Positions 1-9,321 of a stretch of DNA of 64,000 bases are shown in pieces. Within the stretch, counting starts at the first letter, position 1. The number at the start of each line of letters is the position of its first letter. The notes under the pieces are model-generated. The model had not been told where the DNA came from. It worked only from the letters and a program-made list of their open reading frames with translations, and searched no databases. Origin of the DNA: Jannaschia faecimaris (GTDB lineage Bacteria; Pseudomonadota; Alphaproteobacteria; Rhodobacterales; Rhodobacteraceae); the NCBI RefSeq assembly GCF_900107415.1, contig NZ_FNPX01000003.1:215527-279526 (forward strand), in the 5' to 3' direction. Made by a program: the position numbers and the translations under genes.

Positions 1-1179
1 CAGGCAGCGACCCACGGCGAGGCCCGAGCCATTGAGCGTGTGAACGAACTCCGGCTTGCCCCCCGCGGCGGGTTTGAACCGTGCATTCATGCGCCGCGCC
101 TGAAAGTCGCCGGTCGTCGAGCAGCTTGAAATTTCGCGGTAGGTGTCCTGGCCGGGCAGCCAGACTTCTATGTCGTGCGTCCGTCGCGCGCCGAATCCCA
201 TATCGCCGGTGCACAGCACCACCGTGCGATACGGCAGGCCGAGTTTTTCCAGGATACCTTGGGCGCAATTGGTCATGCGATCCAATTCTGCCCGGCTGTG
301 GTCGGGGTGGGTGATCGACACCATCTCAACCTTCTCGAACTGGTGCTGACGCAACATGCCCGACGTGTCGCGGCCGGCCGAACCGGCCTCCGAGCGGAAG
401 CAGAGCGTATGCGCCACCATCCGGCGGGGCAGGGCGGCTTCGTCCAGAATGTCGCCCGCGATGGAATAGGTCAGCGTGACTTCGGATGTCGGGATCAGCC
501 AGTACCCCTCGCGCGTCAGAAAACTGTCATCGCCGAACTTGGGCAGCTTGTCGGTGCCCAGCATCGCGTCGTCGCGCACCAGAACGGGCGTCATGTGCTC
601 GACAAGGCCGTTTTCCTCGGTGTGGGTGTCGAGCATGAATTGCGCCAGCGCCCGGTGGATGCGAGCGACGGCCCCGCGCAGCAGCACGAACCGCGCACCT
701 GACAGTTTCGCGGCTGTCTCGAAATCCATCCCGGGTTTCACGCCCGTGATCTCGAAATGCTCCACCGGGGTGAAGTCGAGCGCGCGGGGCGTGCCCCAGC
801 GGGTCACCTCGACGTTGTCGTCTTCATCCGCCCCGTCGGGCACGTCGGCGTCCGGTAAGTTCGGGATTTCCAGCAACGATTGCCGGAGTCGTTCTTCGAT
901 ATTCCGCCTAGCTTCTTCTAGCTCTGCGATCTTCTCTTTGTTCTTTGCGATTGTCGCGCGAAGCCTTTCGAAGCCCTCGTCGTCTCCGGCTGCCTTTGCG
1001 GCTCCGACCTGCTTAGAAGCCGCATTTCGCTGAGCGAGCGCGCCTTCCGCGAGTTGGATATGCGCGCGCCTCTGTTCGTCGAGAATGAGAAGGTGCGCCG
1101 ATATCGGCTCCAACCCCCGCCGGGCCAGCGCGGCGTCGAATGCTTCGGGGTTTTCGCGGATCTGTCGGATATCGTGCAT
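1..1179 (-). CDS. serS: Seryl-tRNA synthetase, cut by window edge
   Basis: Charges tRNA-Ser (and tRNA-Sec) with serine in the cytoplasm; class II aminoacyl-tRNA synthetase. The 393 visible codons start at the ATG ending at 1179 ([15 protein letters not shown]) and cover the N-terminal coiled-coil tRNA-binding arm (roughly residues 30-100), the motif 2 region ([20 protein letters not shown]) and the start of motif 3 ([11 protein letters not shown]). The family is usually about 430 residues, so only some 35-40 C-terminal residues lie outside the window. It is divergent from yajC, leaving a short shared promoter region (1180-1348). Confidence 0.96.
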   Translation of the reverse strand, partial: MHDIRQIRENPEAFDAALARRGLEPISAHLLILDEQRRAHIQLAEGALAQRNAASKQVGAAKAAGDDEGFERLRATIAKNKEKIAELEEARRNIEERLRQSLLEIPNLPDADVPDGADEDDNVEVTRWGTPRALDFTPVEHFEITGVKPGMDFETAAKLSGARFVLLRGAVARIHRALAQFMLDTHTEENGLVEHMTPVLVRDDAMLGTDKLPKFGDDSFLTREGYWLIPTSEVTLTYSIAGDILDEAALPRRMVAHTLCFRSEAGSAGRDTSGMLRQHQFEKVEMVSITHPDHSRAELDRMTNCAQGILEKLGLPYRTVVLCTGDMGFGARRTHDIEVWLPGQDTYREISSCSTTGDFQARRMNARFKPAAGGKPEFVHTLNGSGLAVGRCL

Positions 1180-1348
1180 GGGGGGCTCGCTCGTGTCGGG
1201 GCTCGTGTCCTGGGGGCCACATGCCACAGGCCAGCGATCCGTGCCAGAGGTTGCGCCGCGCGCTTGCGCCCCCCAGATGGCGCTTATAGGTTGCCGCGAC
1301 TTCAAAAGGGGTGTGCGTCGACACCCCGTGACAACCAAGGGATCTCTG

Positions 1349-1669
1349 ATGTTTGTAACCCCCGCCTACGCCCAGTCCGCCGGAGGTGTCGCCGGCACGT
1401 TCGGCAGCTTCGTTCCCCTGATTGCGATCTTTGCGATCATGTACTTCCTCCTGATCCGTCCTCAGCAGAAAAAAATGAAGGAACACAAGGCATTGATCGC
1501 AGGTCTGCGCCGCGGTGACCAAGTCGTGACGCAGGGCGGGGTCATCGGAAAGGTCGTCAAGATCAAGGACGACGCCGAGGTCGAGGTCGAGATCGCCGAA
1601 GGCGTGAAAGTCCGTGTTGTACGCGCCACGATCACCCAGGTTCTCAGCAAGACCGATCCGGCCGCCTGA
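1349..1669 (+). CDS. yajC: Preprotein translocase subunit YajC
   Basis: Small accessory subunit of the SecDF-YajC complex that helps the SecYEG translocon at the inner membrane. The protein is 106 residues with one transmembrane helix at about residues 20-36 ending in the conserved LLIRPQQKK, then a cytoplasmic basic/acidic domain with [10 protein letters not shown]. The ATG at 1349 (MFVTPAYAQ) gives the usual family length; a longer open frame upstream would add an implausible 88 residues overlapping the serS promoter. The stop is one base before secD, so the two are surely co-transcribed. Confidence 0.96.
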   Translation: MFVTPAYAQSAGGVAGTFGSFVPLIAIFAIMYFLLIRPQQKKMKEHKALIAGLRRGDQVVTQGGVIGKVVKIKDDAEVEVEIAEGVKVRVVRATITQVLSKTDPAA

Positions 1670-1670
1670 C

Positions 1671-3338
1671 ATGCTCGAAATTGCGCTCTGGAAACGGCTG
1701 TCGATTCTGATCGTCTGCCTTGCTGGTTTGGCGATGGCCTTGCCCAACGTCTTCTATACCCGTGCCGAGCGCCATAACGACGCCGTCACCGCGATTGAAC
1801 GCGGCGCGGTGATGACCGACGAGATGCAGGCCGGGCTGGAGCAATGGCCCGACGTCCTGCCGTCGTCGGTGATCAACCTGGGGCTGGACCTGCGCGGCGG
1901 TGCGCACCTGTTGGCCGAAGTCCAGCTGGAGGATGTTTATGCCTCCCGCATCGACAGCTACTGGCCCGAGGTGCGCGACACCCTGCGCAATTTGCGCGAT
2001 CAGCTGGGGGGCATCCGGCGCGTGGGCGACGGCCCCGTGGACGAATTGCGCGTGCGCGTTTCCAACGCCGACGGGCTTCAGGCCGCGGTGGACGCCGTGC
2101 GCGGTCTGGCGCAGCCTATCGTCTCGTTGTCCGGTGTGGGTCAGACCGACATTGACGTGTCGGGCGCGGGTGACATCGTGACGCTGCGCTTGTCGGATGC
2201 CGAACGGGCCGCCACCGATGACCGGACGATGGCGCAATCACTTGAAATCATTCGCCGTCGCGTGGACGAGGCTGGAACGCGGGAACCGACTATTCAGCGG
2301 CAGGGCAATGACCGCATCCTGATCCAGGTGCCGGGCATCGGCTCGGCGCAGGAACTTAAGGAGCTAATCGGAACCACGGCGAAACTGACCTTCCATCCGG
2401 TGATCCGCCAGACGACAGACGGAACCGAGCGCGTCGGGGGCGAAGAACTTCTGGCCCCGTCGCTGGATGATCCGGGCATCTATTACATTTTGGAGCGAAC
2501 CCCCGTCGTCACCGGCGACGACCTGACCGACAGCCAGCCCGCTTTCGATCAGCGCGGGCAGCCTGCTGTGACATTCCGCTTCAACCCTGCCGGCGCGCGC
2601 GCCTTCGGTGTTTATACCGCAGAAAATGTCGGCGCGCTTTTCGCGGTCGTGCTGGACAACGAAGTCGTGACCGCGCCCCGCATCAACGAGCCGATCCCCG
2701 GCGGATCGGGCCAGATCACCGGCAACTTTTCTGTTGAGGAAGCAAACCGTCAGGCCATTCTGCTGCGCGCGGGTGCCTTGCCGGCCGGTATGGAATTCTT
2801 GGAAGAACGCACCGTCGGCCCCGAATTGGGGCAGGACAGCATCGACGCTGGCAAGATCGCGTCGCTGGTGGCGATGGCAGCCGTCGTCGTCTTCATGATC
2901 CTGAGCTATGGCCTGTTCGGAGCCTTCGCCACGATCGCGCTAGGCATTAACGTGGCACTCATCTTCGGGGTGCTTTCGCTTATCGGGGGGACGCTGACAC
3001 TTCCCGGAATCGCGGGGATCGTGCTGACCATCGGCATGGCGGTCGACGCCAACGTGCTGGTATTCGAGCGCATCCGGGAGGAGCTCAAGACGGCCCGCGG
3101 TCCCGCACGTGCCATTGCCCTGGGCTATGAGCGCGCGCTCTCCGCCATCGTGGACGCGAACATCACCACCTTTATCGTCGCCGTGATCCTGTTCACGCTG
3201 GGCTCCGGCCCGGTGCGGGGCTTCGCCGTGACCCTCGGAATCGGAATTCTGACATCTGTCTTCACTGCGATCTTCGTGACGCGCCTGTTGATCGTGTTCT
3301 GGTTTGAACGCCGCCGCCCCAAGCAGATCGAGGTCTGA
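1671..3338 (+). CDS. secD: Protein translocase subunit SecD
   Basis: Uses the proton motive force to drive late steps of protein export, together with SecF and YajC. The protein is 555 residues: one N-terminal TM helix (residues 10-25), a large periplasmic region with the conserved LGLDLRGG and RRVDEAGTREPTIQRQG stretches, then five C-terminal TM helices with GMAVDANVLVFERIREE. The start at 1671 (MLEIALWKRL) follows the yajC stop immediately; a longer frame from 1614 would overlap yajC and was not chosen. It ends one base before secF. Confidence 0.97.
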   Translation: MLEIALWKRLSILIVCLAGLAMALPNVFYTRAERHNDAVTAIERGAVMTDEMQAGLEQWPDVLPSSVINLGLDLRGGAHLLAEVQLEDVYASRIDSYWPEVRDTLRNLRDQLGGIRRVGDGPVDELRVRVSNADGLQAAVDAVRGLAQPIVSLSGVGQTDIDVSGAGDIVTLRLSDAERAATDDRTMAQSLEIIRRRVDEAGTREPTIQRQGNDRILIQVPGIGSAQELKELIGTTAKLTFHPVIRQTTDGTERVGGEELLAPSLDDPGIYYILERTPVVTGDDLTDSQPAFDQRGQPAVTFRFNPAGARAFGVYTAENVGALFAVVLDNEVVTAPRINEPIPGGSGQITGNFSVEEANRQAILLRAGALPAGMEFLEERTVGPELGQDSIDAGKIASLVAMAAVVVFMILSYGLFGAFATIALGINVALIFGVLSLIGGTLTLPGIAGIVLTIGMAVDANVLVFERIREELKTARGPARAIALGYERALSAIVDANITTFIVAVILFTLGSGPVRGFAVTLGIGILTSVFTAIFVTRLLIVFWFERRRPKQIEV

Positions 3339-3339
3339 C

Positions 3340-4305
3340 ATGCGCCTGAAACTCGTCCCGCTGGAGACCAACTGGGATTTCATGAAGTACCGGAAGTTCA
3401 CCTTCGGTGCCTCTGTCGTCGCAATGATCGCGTCGCTCATCATCTGGCTCACTGTCGGCCTGAACTTTGGCATCGACTTCCTTGGCGGCACGACCATCCG
3501 CACGGAATCGACGCAGGCTGTGGACGTCGGCACCTACCGTGACGCCCTGACGCCGCTTGGCCTGGGCGACGTCGCGATCACCGAGGTCTTTGACCCCACC
3601 TTCGCAGCCGATCAGAACGTGGCCCTGGTCCGCATCCAGGCGCAAGACGGTGCTGAAGCGGTGACGCCTGAAACAATCGCGGCGGTTGAGGCAGCGTTGC
3701 AAGCCGTCGATCCGTCGATCACCTTCCCATCGGTTGAGTCCGTAGGGCCCAAGGTCTCGGGCGAGTTGATAACCACCGCCCTCTTGGCCGTGGCCACATC
3801 TTTGGTGGCGATCCTGTTCTACATCTGGCTGAGGTTTGAGTGGCAGTTCTCGGTCGGCGCGGTCGCCGCCCTTTTTCACGACGTTATCCTGACGATCGGC
3901 GTGTTCAGCCTGCTCCAGATCCGCTTTGATCTGGCGACGATCGCGGCGCTGCTGACGATCATCGGATACTCAATCAACGATACCGTCGTGATCTTCGACC
4001 GGCTTCGCGAAAATCTGATCAAGTTCAAGAAAACGCCCTTGATCGATGTGATGAACCGGTCGGTGAACGAGACCCTGTCGCGGACGTTGATGACGTCGGG
4101 CACGACCTTGCTTGCTCTCGTGGCGCTCATCGTACTGGGCGGAGATGTAATCAGGGGTTTCGTGTTCGCGATTCTCTGGGGCGTTGTCGTGGGGACCTAT
4201 TCATCGGTCTACGTGGCCAAGAACGTTGTGCTGATGCTGGGCATCAACCGCGACCCAAAGAAGCCGTCTGACGCGGGCACCCAATTCGCGAACATCGACG
4301 CCTGA
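3340..4305 (+). CDS. secF: Protein translocase subunit SecF
   Basis: Membrane partner of SecD, 321 residues. It shows the expected N-terminal TM segment followed by GLNFGIDFLGGT, a short periplasmic domain, and the C-terminal five-helix bundle with IGYSINDTVVIFDRLREN, the RND-superfamily signature of SecF. The ATG at 3340 lies one base after the secD stop. The gene is third in the yajC-secD-secF unit, and a TauE-family gene follows seven bases downstream. Confidence 0.97.
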   Translation: MRLKLVPLETNWDFMKYRKFTFGASVVAMIASLIIWLTVGLNFGIDFLGGTTIRTESTQAVDVGTYRDALTPLGLGDVAITEVFDPTFAADQNVALVRIQAQDGAEAVTPETIAAVEAALQAVDPSITFPSVESVGPKVSGELITTALLAVATSLVAILFYIWLRFEWQFSVGAVAALFHDVILTIGVFSLLQIRFDLATIAALLTIIGYSINDTVVIFDRLRENLIKFKKTPLIDVMNRSVNETLSRTLMTSGTTLLALVALIVLGGDVIRGFVFAILWGVVVGTYSSVYVAKNVVLMLGINRDPKKPSDAGTQFANIDA

Positions 4306-4312
4306 CGGGCAA

Positions 4313-5056
4313 TTGACCGCGTTCGGCCTCTCCGCTGGCGACCTGTGCTGGTTGGCTGGCGTTGCGGCTCTGGCAGGATTGGTCCGCGGATTTTCCGGGT
4401 TCGGCACCGCCCTGATCTATGTGCCGCTGGCGTCACTGTCGCTTCCGCCGCTTTGGGTGCTTGTGACCCTAACCGTCATGGATTTGATCGGGCCGCTTCC
4501 GAACATCCCGCGCGCTTTTCGTGATGGGCGGCCCCGACAAGTCGCAGTCTTGGCGGGCACCGCCGCGTTGACCCTTCTGCCGGGGTTATGGTTGCTCGAT
4601 CGTATGCCAGCGGAAGTATTTCGCTGGTTGGTCGCCGGCCTCTGCCTTGTGACTGTGATCCTGATGGCATCGGGTTGGCGCTGGTCCGGGCGGATGACTC
4701 CCGTTGTAACGGTCGCAGCAGGCGGTCTGTCGGGGTTTCTCGGTGGGGTGTCCGGTCTCGCCGGGCCGCCGGTAATTCTCATCTACATGTCCGCTCCGCT
4801 TCCAGCCAAGGTGATCAGGGCGAACCTGATGATGTTTCTGGTCGCATGGGACGGGATATTCGGAACCGTCCTCTTCGCTTCGGGACGCTTATCGTTGGAG
4901 CCGGTTCTTCTAGGGGGCACTTTGGTCCCGCTCTACCTGCTCGCGAATTGGTTGGGTGCGCGGGTTTTCGGGGCTGGCAATGGCAATGATCGCGCCTATC
5001 GCGTTGTTGCTTATGTTTTGATCGTTGGGGCTGCGCTCCTCGCGCTGCCAATATGA
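4313..5056 (+). CDS. TauE/SafE family membrane exporter
   Basis: Predicted inner-membrane protein of 247 residues with about eight hydrophobic helices, belonging to the TauE/SafE (DUF81) family thought to export sulfite, sulfoacetate or related anions. Family-typical features are the N-terminal GLVRGFSGFGTALIYVPL and the second-half repeat GGLSGFLGGVSGLAGPPVIL. The best start is TTG at 4313, seven bases after secF, so it may ride on the secDF transcript. The substrate cannot be read from sequence. G+C and codon use match its neighbours. Confidence 0.85.
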   Translation: MTAFGLSAGDLCWLAGVAALAGLVRGFSGFGTALIYVPLASLSLPPLWVLVTLTVMDLIGPLPNIPRAFRDGRPRQVAVLAGTAALTLLPGLWLLDRMPAEVFRWLVAGLCLVTVILMASGWRWSGRMTPVVTVAAGGLSGFLGGVSGLAGPPVILIYMSAPLPAKVIRANLMMFLVAWDGIFGTVLFASGRLSLEPVLLGGTLVPLYLLANWLGARVFGAGNGNDRAYRVVAYVLIVGAALLALPI

Positions 5057-5203
5057 TGATGACCTGTCCTCGCAAACGGGTAGCATGCATGAACTAGGCT
5101 TGTTTAGGTCGTGGTCGTCTCTTGAACTTCGAAGGCACTTTCACGGACTGCGCTCGCCAAACGCTCGTTTGGTGGGCGTCGTGGGTGCCGCTCCCACACA
5201 GGT

Positions 5204-5326
5204 GCCACTCATGCTCTTCCCGGAACCATCCTGCATCGCCAAGCAATTCCGACGGGAGTCTCGGATGAGGTTCAAAATTCGGACGTGGCGGCGGTCAGGC
5301 AAAAACTCCATAGACCAGCGCAGGTA
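5204..5326 (-). mobile_element. Relic of an IS3-family transposase (OrfB fragment)
   Basis: A minus-strand frame reads RWSMEFLPDRRHVRILNLI followed by RDSRRNCLAMQ. It lines up with the start of the DDE catalytic core of IS3-family OrfB proteins, which typically read RWSxDFVxDxLxDGRRFRxLxVxDDFxRECLxxE. About 40 residues survive, with a small gap and probable loss of the first catalytic Asp context; nothing recognisable flanks it. The surrounding gap (5057-5543) otherwise holds no gene I can support. The match is from memory of the family, so confidence is moderate. Confidence 0.5.
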
Positions 5327-5543
5327 GGGCGGCTGCGGAACCGTCATGGAAATAAGCATGCAGATGGCTCGCTTCCGACCGCATCTGTCGCAGGCAATCA
5401 TTTCTTCCTCATTGTATGCGAGATACGTGCATCTTGTGGCGGCCATAACAGGCGTATCGCTAAGCCGGGCGTTCCTTATCGTCGGCTTCTTTTTTCGGGG
5501 TCAAGTTCCCCTCAAGCCGAAATCCCTTGGCGGAGCCGCCCAA

Positions 5544-5726
5544 TCAGAAACGGGTCTTGATTTCGATGTTTGCCAGGAACTGCGCGATTTCGCTGGCAAG
5601 GCTTTCGACCCCGCCTGATACGACCGACAGGACCGACATGCCAATGCCCACCAACGCAGCCGTTAGCACGACCCAATCGACGGTGACGGCACCGCTTTCG
5701 GACGCGAGGAAATGACGCAGGGGCAT
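5544..5726 (-). CDS. Small prepilin-like protein (Flp-type N-terminus)
   Basis: A 60-residue protein, MPLRHFLASESGAVTVDWVV and on. After a short polar leader comes a Gly followed by AVTVDW and one hydrophobic helix, which resembles the prepilin-peptidase site of Flp/Tad-type pilins (cleavage after Gly, acidic residue at +5, aromatic at +6). No tad assembly genes are nearby. A GAGGTG ribosome-binding site lies just upstream of the ATG at 5726. It shares the GA-x-x-x-D-[WF]-VVLT motif with the gene at 6252-6731. Its role is unknown; it may be a minor pilin or a membrane-anchored small protein. Confidence 0.7.
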   Translation of the reverse strand: MPLRHFLASESGAVTVDWVVLTAALVGIGMSVLSVVSGGVESLASEIAQFLANIEIKTRF

Positions 5727-5873
5727 AAAGCACCTCAGTAAAACAAAGTTGAATATGGCAAAAATAGTGCGGAAATGTGGTTAAAATCCGACCTTGATCC
5801 CGCGGCACCGTTGCGGCACGGGCTACGAAACCGGAGAATGCGGATAATCGACCACGATAGGAAGGATCAATTG

Positions 5874-6230
5874 ATGAATCTTACAGAAATGGACTTTGAC
5901 GGTGTCCGCCCGTTTGACGGCTACGGACCGGGCTTTTTTCGAATTGGAGGAGACGTCGTCGAAGGACCGGTCGTCCTTCATTCGGCTGGCTGGGCAAGCT
6001 GGGGGGGCTACTCCGATGCGGTTGCGCTCACCCGCTTAGCGTCAGAAATCGACGTCATTTTCATTGGGACCGGGACTGAAATCGAACACGTCCCCAGTGA
6101 TCTGCAAGCCGGTGTCGAAGCGGCTGGTCTGGGACTTGAGGTAATGAACACGCCGGCGGCCTGCCGAACATATAATGTTCTCGTCGGGGAGGGGCGGCGT
6201 GTCGCGGCGGCGGTCCTGCCGGTCACCTGA
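5874..6230 (+). CDS. Mth938-like domain protein (DUF498)
   Basis: A 118-residue cytoplasmic protein of the Mth938/NDUFAF3-like family; relatives include a mitochondrial complex I assembly factor, but bacterial function is not established. Typical features are the start MNLTEMDFDGVRPFDGYGPG, the SDAVALTRL region and the central IDVIFIGTGTE. The C-terminal part (MNTPAACRTYNVLVGEGRRV) is the most conserved stretch of this family. The ATG at 5874 has an AGGAAGG ribosome-binding site; an in-frame upstream extension lacks family similarity. In related bacteria this gene commonly follows secF; here an insertion relic and a pilin-like gene separate them. Confidence 0.87.
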   Translation: MNLTEMDFDGVRPFDGYGPGFFRIGGDVVEGPVVLHSAGWASWGGYSDAVALTRLASEIDVIFIGTGTEIEHVPSDLQAGVEAAGLGLEVMNTPAACRTYNVLVGEGRRVAAAVLPVT

Positions 6231-6251
6231 CCCTATCTGTGGGTGGAAGAT

Positions 6252-6731
6252 TTAGGACGAAAATCCAAGCATCCGCGACACGCGCTCAAGATCGTACGGG
6301 TCATATTCCTTGCCCTCGCCACGCGATAATTCGCGGCGGGCGTATGCGGTCGTAATCGCGTTGTCGAAGTCTTCGAAAAATTTTACGGCTACGGGGTCGG
6401 TCAATTCGTCTTGCGCCTGACGCGTCGCGTTTCCCCAAGCCGACAGGACGTCCAGATCATTGGTCGAGAGAGACGAGACAGCTGTCATGTAGCGGACATA
6501 GGTTTCGCGATCGTGAGCGCGGTAGGCATAGGATGGGCGCGAGTCCCGGTGCTGCGTACCGGCTGCGACTTCACCCGATATAAAGCCAATCTCGGCCGAG
6601 AAGGCCGCCATTCCGGCCATCGCCATTGCGGCAGCCGCGCCAGTCAATACGACAAAATCTAAAGAGATAGCGCCGCGCTCTTCTTGGGCGAAAACACGAA
6701 AGGTTTTGATCGTCGTCGGCGCTGCAAACAT
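6252..6731 (-). CDS. Prepilin-like exported protein, 159 aa
   Basis: The N-terminus has a charged leader, then Gly-AISLDFVVLTG and a hydrophobic helix (residues about 20-42). This is the same Flp-like class III prepilin layout as the 60-residue gene at 5544-5726. The remaining 115 residues are hydrophilic and rich in charged residues (TYVRYMTAVSSL, ARRELSRGEGKEYDPYDLER) and match no family I recognise. The ATG at 6731 has a CAGGAG ribosome-binding site. It is convergent with the Mth938 gene. A role as a minor pseudopilin or pilus-associated protein is an inference from the N-terminus only. Confidence 0.72.
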   Translation of the reverse strand: MFAAPTTIKTFRVFAQEERGAISLDFVVLTGAAAAMAMAGMAAFSAEIGFISGEVAAGTQHRDSRPSYAYRAHDRETYVRYMTAVSSLSTNDLDVLSAWGNATRQAQDELTDPVAVKFFEDFDNAITTAYARRELSRGEGKEYDPYDLERVSRMLGFSS

Positions 6732-6873
6732 CGGGTTCTTCTCCTGTCGAATTTATTCCTTTGTCACGTTGGATTGAGGCTTGAAAGTGATGGTGCAAGT
6801 ATCATTTTCTGGCGTGATCAGGGCAATCGTAGACAAGTTTAGGAATGCTTGCCTGATTTCACGGACTGCACGA

Positions 6874-6902
6874 AAGGGGCTTCATTTGTCATGAAACCCC
6901 TT
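6874..6902 (-). terminator. Hairpin downstream of gloA
   Basis: Two 12-base arms (6874-6885 and 6891-6902) pair with one mismatch around a five-base loop. The hairpin sits just after the gloA stop on the minus strand, and a short T-containing stretch follows on that strand. Probable terminator, although the T-run is weak. Confidence 0.5.
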
Positions 6903-6929
6903 GTTTCAAAATGGGAATTTTCTGAGGTG

Positions 6930-7364
6930 CTACCAGTGCCCAGTATTCGCCATCGACGCCCAAGGTTCCTTGGGTGCCTTTTTGTCGCCTGCTTGCAGCA
7001 ATTCGACCGAAATGTTGTCGGGGCTGCGCACAAAGGCCATGTGCCCGTCGCGCGGGGGGCGGTTGATGATAACCCCGTTGTCCATCAGCATCTGGCAGGT
7101 CTCGTAGATGTCATCCACGGTATAGGCCAGGTGGCCAAAATGCCGACTGTCGTCGGGAAGGGCGTCGTCGCCGTCCCAGTTATAGGTCAACTCCACATCC
7201 GCGTGGCCATCGGCCTGATCCGGCGGGCACATGAAGACCAGCGTGAAGCGCCCCCCCTCATTCTCGGATCTCCGCCGCTCGACCAATCCCAGCATCTTGT
7301 AAAAGGCCATCGATTTTTCGAGGTCCTTCACGCGGACCATCGTATGAAGATAGGTGATGGGCAT
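6930..7364 (-). CDS. gloA: Lactoylglutathione lyase (glyoxalase I)
   Basis: Converts the methylglyoxal-glutathione hemithioacetal to S-lactoylglutathione, detoxifying methylglyoxal in the cytoplasm. The protein is 144 residues with the two beta-alpha-beta modules of the VOC fold: HTMVRVKDLEKSMAFYKMLG at the start, HADVELTYNWD in the middle and GHLAYTVDDIYETCQ with the terminal metal-ligand region SVELLQ. The ATG at 7364 (MPITYLH) is preceded by an AGGAG site; an upstream in-frame ATG would add nine residues. The C-terminal tail is slightly longer than in E. coli GloA. Divergent from thyX. Confidence 0.92.
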   Translation of the reverse strand: MPITYLHTMVRVKDLEKSMAFYKMLGLVERRRSENEGGRFTLVFMCPPDQADGHADVELTYNWDGDDALPDDSRHFGHLAYTVDDIYETCQMLMDNGVIINRPPRDGHMAFVRSPDNISVELLQAGDKKAPKEPWASMANTGHW

Positions 7365-7531
7365 CTGTTTCTCCTGGTTTGTCTGGGGCAAGATTTAACG
7401 CATCGCTGGTGGCCAGCAACCCTGCGTGTGCGGCGGCGTCCACATAAGCGGGGCCAATCGGCAAACGCCCGTTGCGGCAACCGGCCCCACAGGCCAGTTT
7501 GAGCGCAACCCCGAATCCTGAAGGACACGAC

Positions 7532-8437
7532 ATGCCCCTTTCCCCCGAACAGCAGGCCGAAATCGACGACCAGCGCGCGCAATCGCATCAGACGCGCCGT
7601 GCCACCGTTCCGGGGATGGAGGCGCATCTCTATACGGCGCACCAAGTGCTGGATCACGGGTTTGTCCGGGTCATCGACTACATGGGTGACGATTCCGCCA
7701 TCACCCAGGCCGCGCGCGTCTCTTACGGGCGGGGCACCAAGGCGGTGTCGAACGATGAGGGGCTGATCCGCTACCTGATGCGGCACTGGCATTCGACCCC
7801 GTTCGAGATGTGCGAGATCAAGCTGCACGTGAAGCTGCCCGTCTTCGTGGCGCGCCAGTGGATCCGGCACCGGACGGCCAATGTGAACGAATACTCCGCC
7901 CGCTATTCGATCCTGGACCGGGAGTTCTATATTCCCGCGCCGGAAGACCTTGCCGCGCAGTCTGTCGTCAACAACCAGGGCCGGGGCGAGGCGCTTTCGG
8001 GGGAGGAAGCGGCGCGCGTGCTGGACTGGCTGCGCGACGATTCCACGCGCGCCTACGACCATTACGAAGAGATGATCGGGCAGGATGGGCAACAGGGGCT
8101 GGCGCGCGAGTTGGCGCGGATGAACCTGCCGGCGAATATCTACACGCAATGGTACTGGAAGGTGGACCTCCACAATCTGTTTCACTTCCTGCGCCTGCGC
8201 GCCGACGCCCACGCGCAGATGGAGATCCGAGTCTACGCCGAGAAGATTTGCGAAATCATTAAGGACTGGGTGCCGCTGTCGTACGGGGCTTTCGAAGACT
8301 ACCGCCTCGGCGGCGCGCAACTGTCGGGCAAGGGGGTCGAGTGCCTGCGCCGCATGCTCAAGGGCGAGGGGGTCACGCAGGAGACTTCGGGGATGAGCAA
8401 GGGGGAATGGCGGGAATTTATGGGGGTTGTTGGGTGA
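7532..8437 (+). CDS. thyX: FAD-dependent thymidylate synthase
   Basis: Makes dTMP from dUMP using methylene-tetrahydrofolate, NADPH and FAD, replacing ThyA. The 301-residue protein carries the ThyX signature [14 protein letters not shown] at residues 112-125, with further conserved regions [17 protein letters not shown] and [18 protein letters not shown]. The ATG at 7532 has a GAAGG site. The last codons (MGVVG) and the stop overlap by four bases the GTG start of the AT-rich cassette that follows, which could mean that insertion reshaped the extreme C-terminus. Confidence 0.96.
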   Translation: MPLSPEQQAEIDDQRAQSHQTRRATVPGMEAHLYTAHQVLDHGFVRVIDYMGDDSAITQAARVSYGRGTKAVSNDEGLIRYLMRHWHSTPFEMCEIKLHVKLPVFVARQWIRHRTANVNEYSARYSILDREFYIPAPEDLAAQSVVNNQGRGEALSGEEAARVLDWLRDDSTRAYDHYEEMIGQDGQQGLARELARMNLPANIYTQWYWKVDLHNLFHFLRLRADAHAQMEIRVYAEKICEIIKDWVPLSYGAFEDYRLGGAQLSGKGVECLRRMLKGEGVTQETSGMSKGEWREFMGVVG

Positions 8438-9321
8438 AAAACTGGTGGTTTCTTGGCTCGCATGTTGCCTCCATCGTTTTTGCTCTTTTTTCAGCTTTTA
8501 TTTCTTGGTGGTTGCCTTGGAGAGCCTCCATTATCGACGCCAGAATTGTGGAAGTTGCTAAGTCGTCAGCGCTTGATTTTACAACACCGCTCCCATGGCT
8601 CGGAGTAATAGTATTTTTATGGATACTCTCGGTTGTAAAGAGCCATGAATTCCGTCAAAAAGTAAGGGATTTTGAAAAGTTGTCCGACAACTATGACCTA
8701 TTAGAGACAGACTACTACGAGGAGACTGAAGGTCACCGTGAGACAAAAGAAAGCTACTATGCCAGCTTACGGTCCTCGCTGCGTTATATTTTGACGCAGA
8801 CAAGCACCGGCTTCTCGGAAAGGTGTCGAGTTACAGTATATCGCCTGCACGATGCCGATACCAAAATGTTTAGAAACATCTTTAGGCATGCCCCTCAACA
8901 CCGATTCAACGAGCCTGGACGGGATGCCATTCCGGTAAGTGAGGGTGTCGTTGGTCTGGCGTATGCGACATCTGCTTTGCAGAACTTCCGTTCTGAGGAA
9001 GCCTTTGGTTCTGAAGAATATGTCGCTAAACTTGAAAATTTCCTTGAATCTGCTAACATTAAAAATCCGCGGTTAAACACCCGAATGCCGTCTCAGCAGA
9101 TAGTATGTAAAACAATTTCTGACCTAAATACTGGGTTTCAAGTGGGAGTCGTGGTTTATGAATGCATGGATCCGGATGCCTTAAATGTTGATGGCATAAT
9201 GGCCTTATTAACGCAGGAGGACCAAAACATATCTAGATTCGTAAGTCATTTGGCAGTCCTTGATGCTGACTTCAACCCTTTCCCACATGATGCATACCCA
9301 ATGGCAGTTGCGGATGAGTAA
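8434..9321 (+). CDS. Two-TM membrane protein with GAF-like domain, unknown function
   Basis: A 295-residue protein starting at a GTG that overlaps the thyX stop by four bases. Two N-terminal transmembrane segments (about residues 8-27 and 54-68) are followed by a charged helical linker likely to form a coiled coil (70-105). The rest (115-280) has GAF-like character: RVTVYRLHD, then [15 protein letters not shown], a pattern common in GAF sensor domains. There is no kinase, cyclase, nuclease or other catalytic motif. The gene is much richer in A+T than its neighbours and is translationally coupled to a Panacea-domain gene. This suggests a horizontally acquired sensor or membrane effector, but that is inference. 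Confidence 0.72.
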   Translation: MKNWWFLGSHVASIVFALFSAFISWWLPWRASIIDARIVEVAKSSALDFTTPLPWLGVIVFLWILSVVKSHEFRQKVRDFEKLSDNYDLLETDYYEETEGHRETKESYYASLRSSLRYILTQTSTGFSERCRVTVYRLHDADTKMFRNIFRHAPQHRFNEPGRDAIPVSEGVVGLAYATSALQNFRSEEAFGSEEYVAKLENFLESANIKNPRLNTRMPSQQIVCKTISDLNTGFQVGVVVYECMDPDALNVDGIMALLTQEDQNISRFVSHLAVLDADFNPFPHDAYPMAVADE

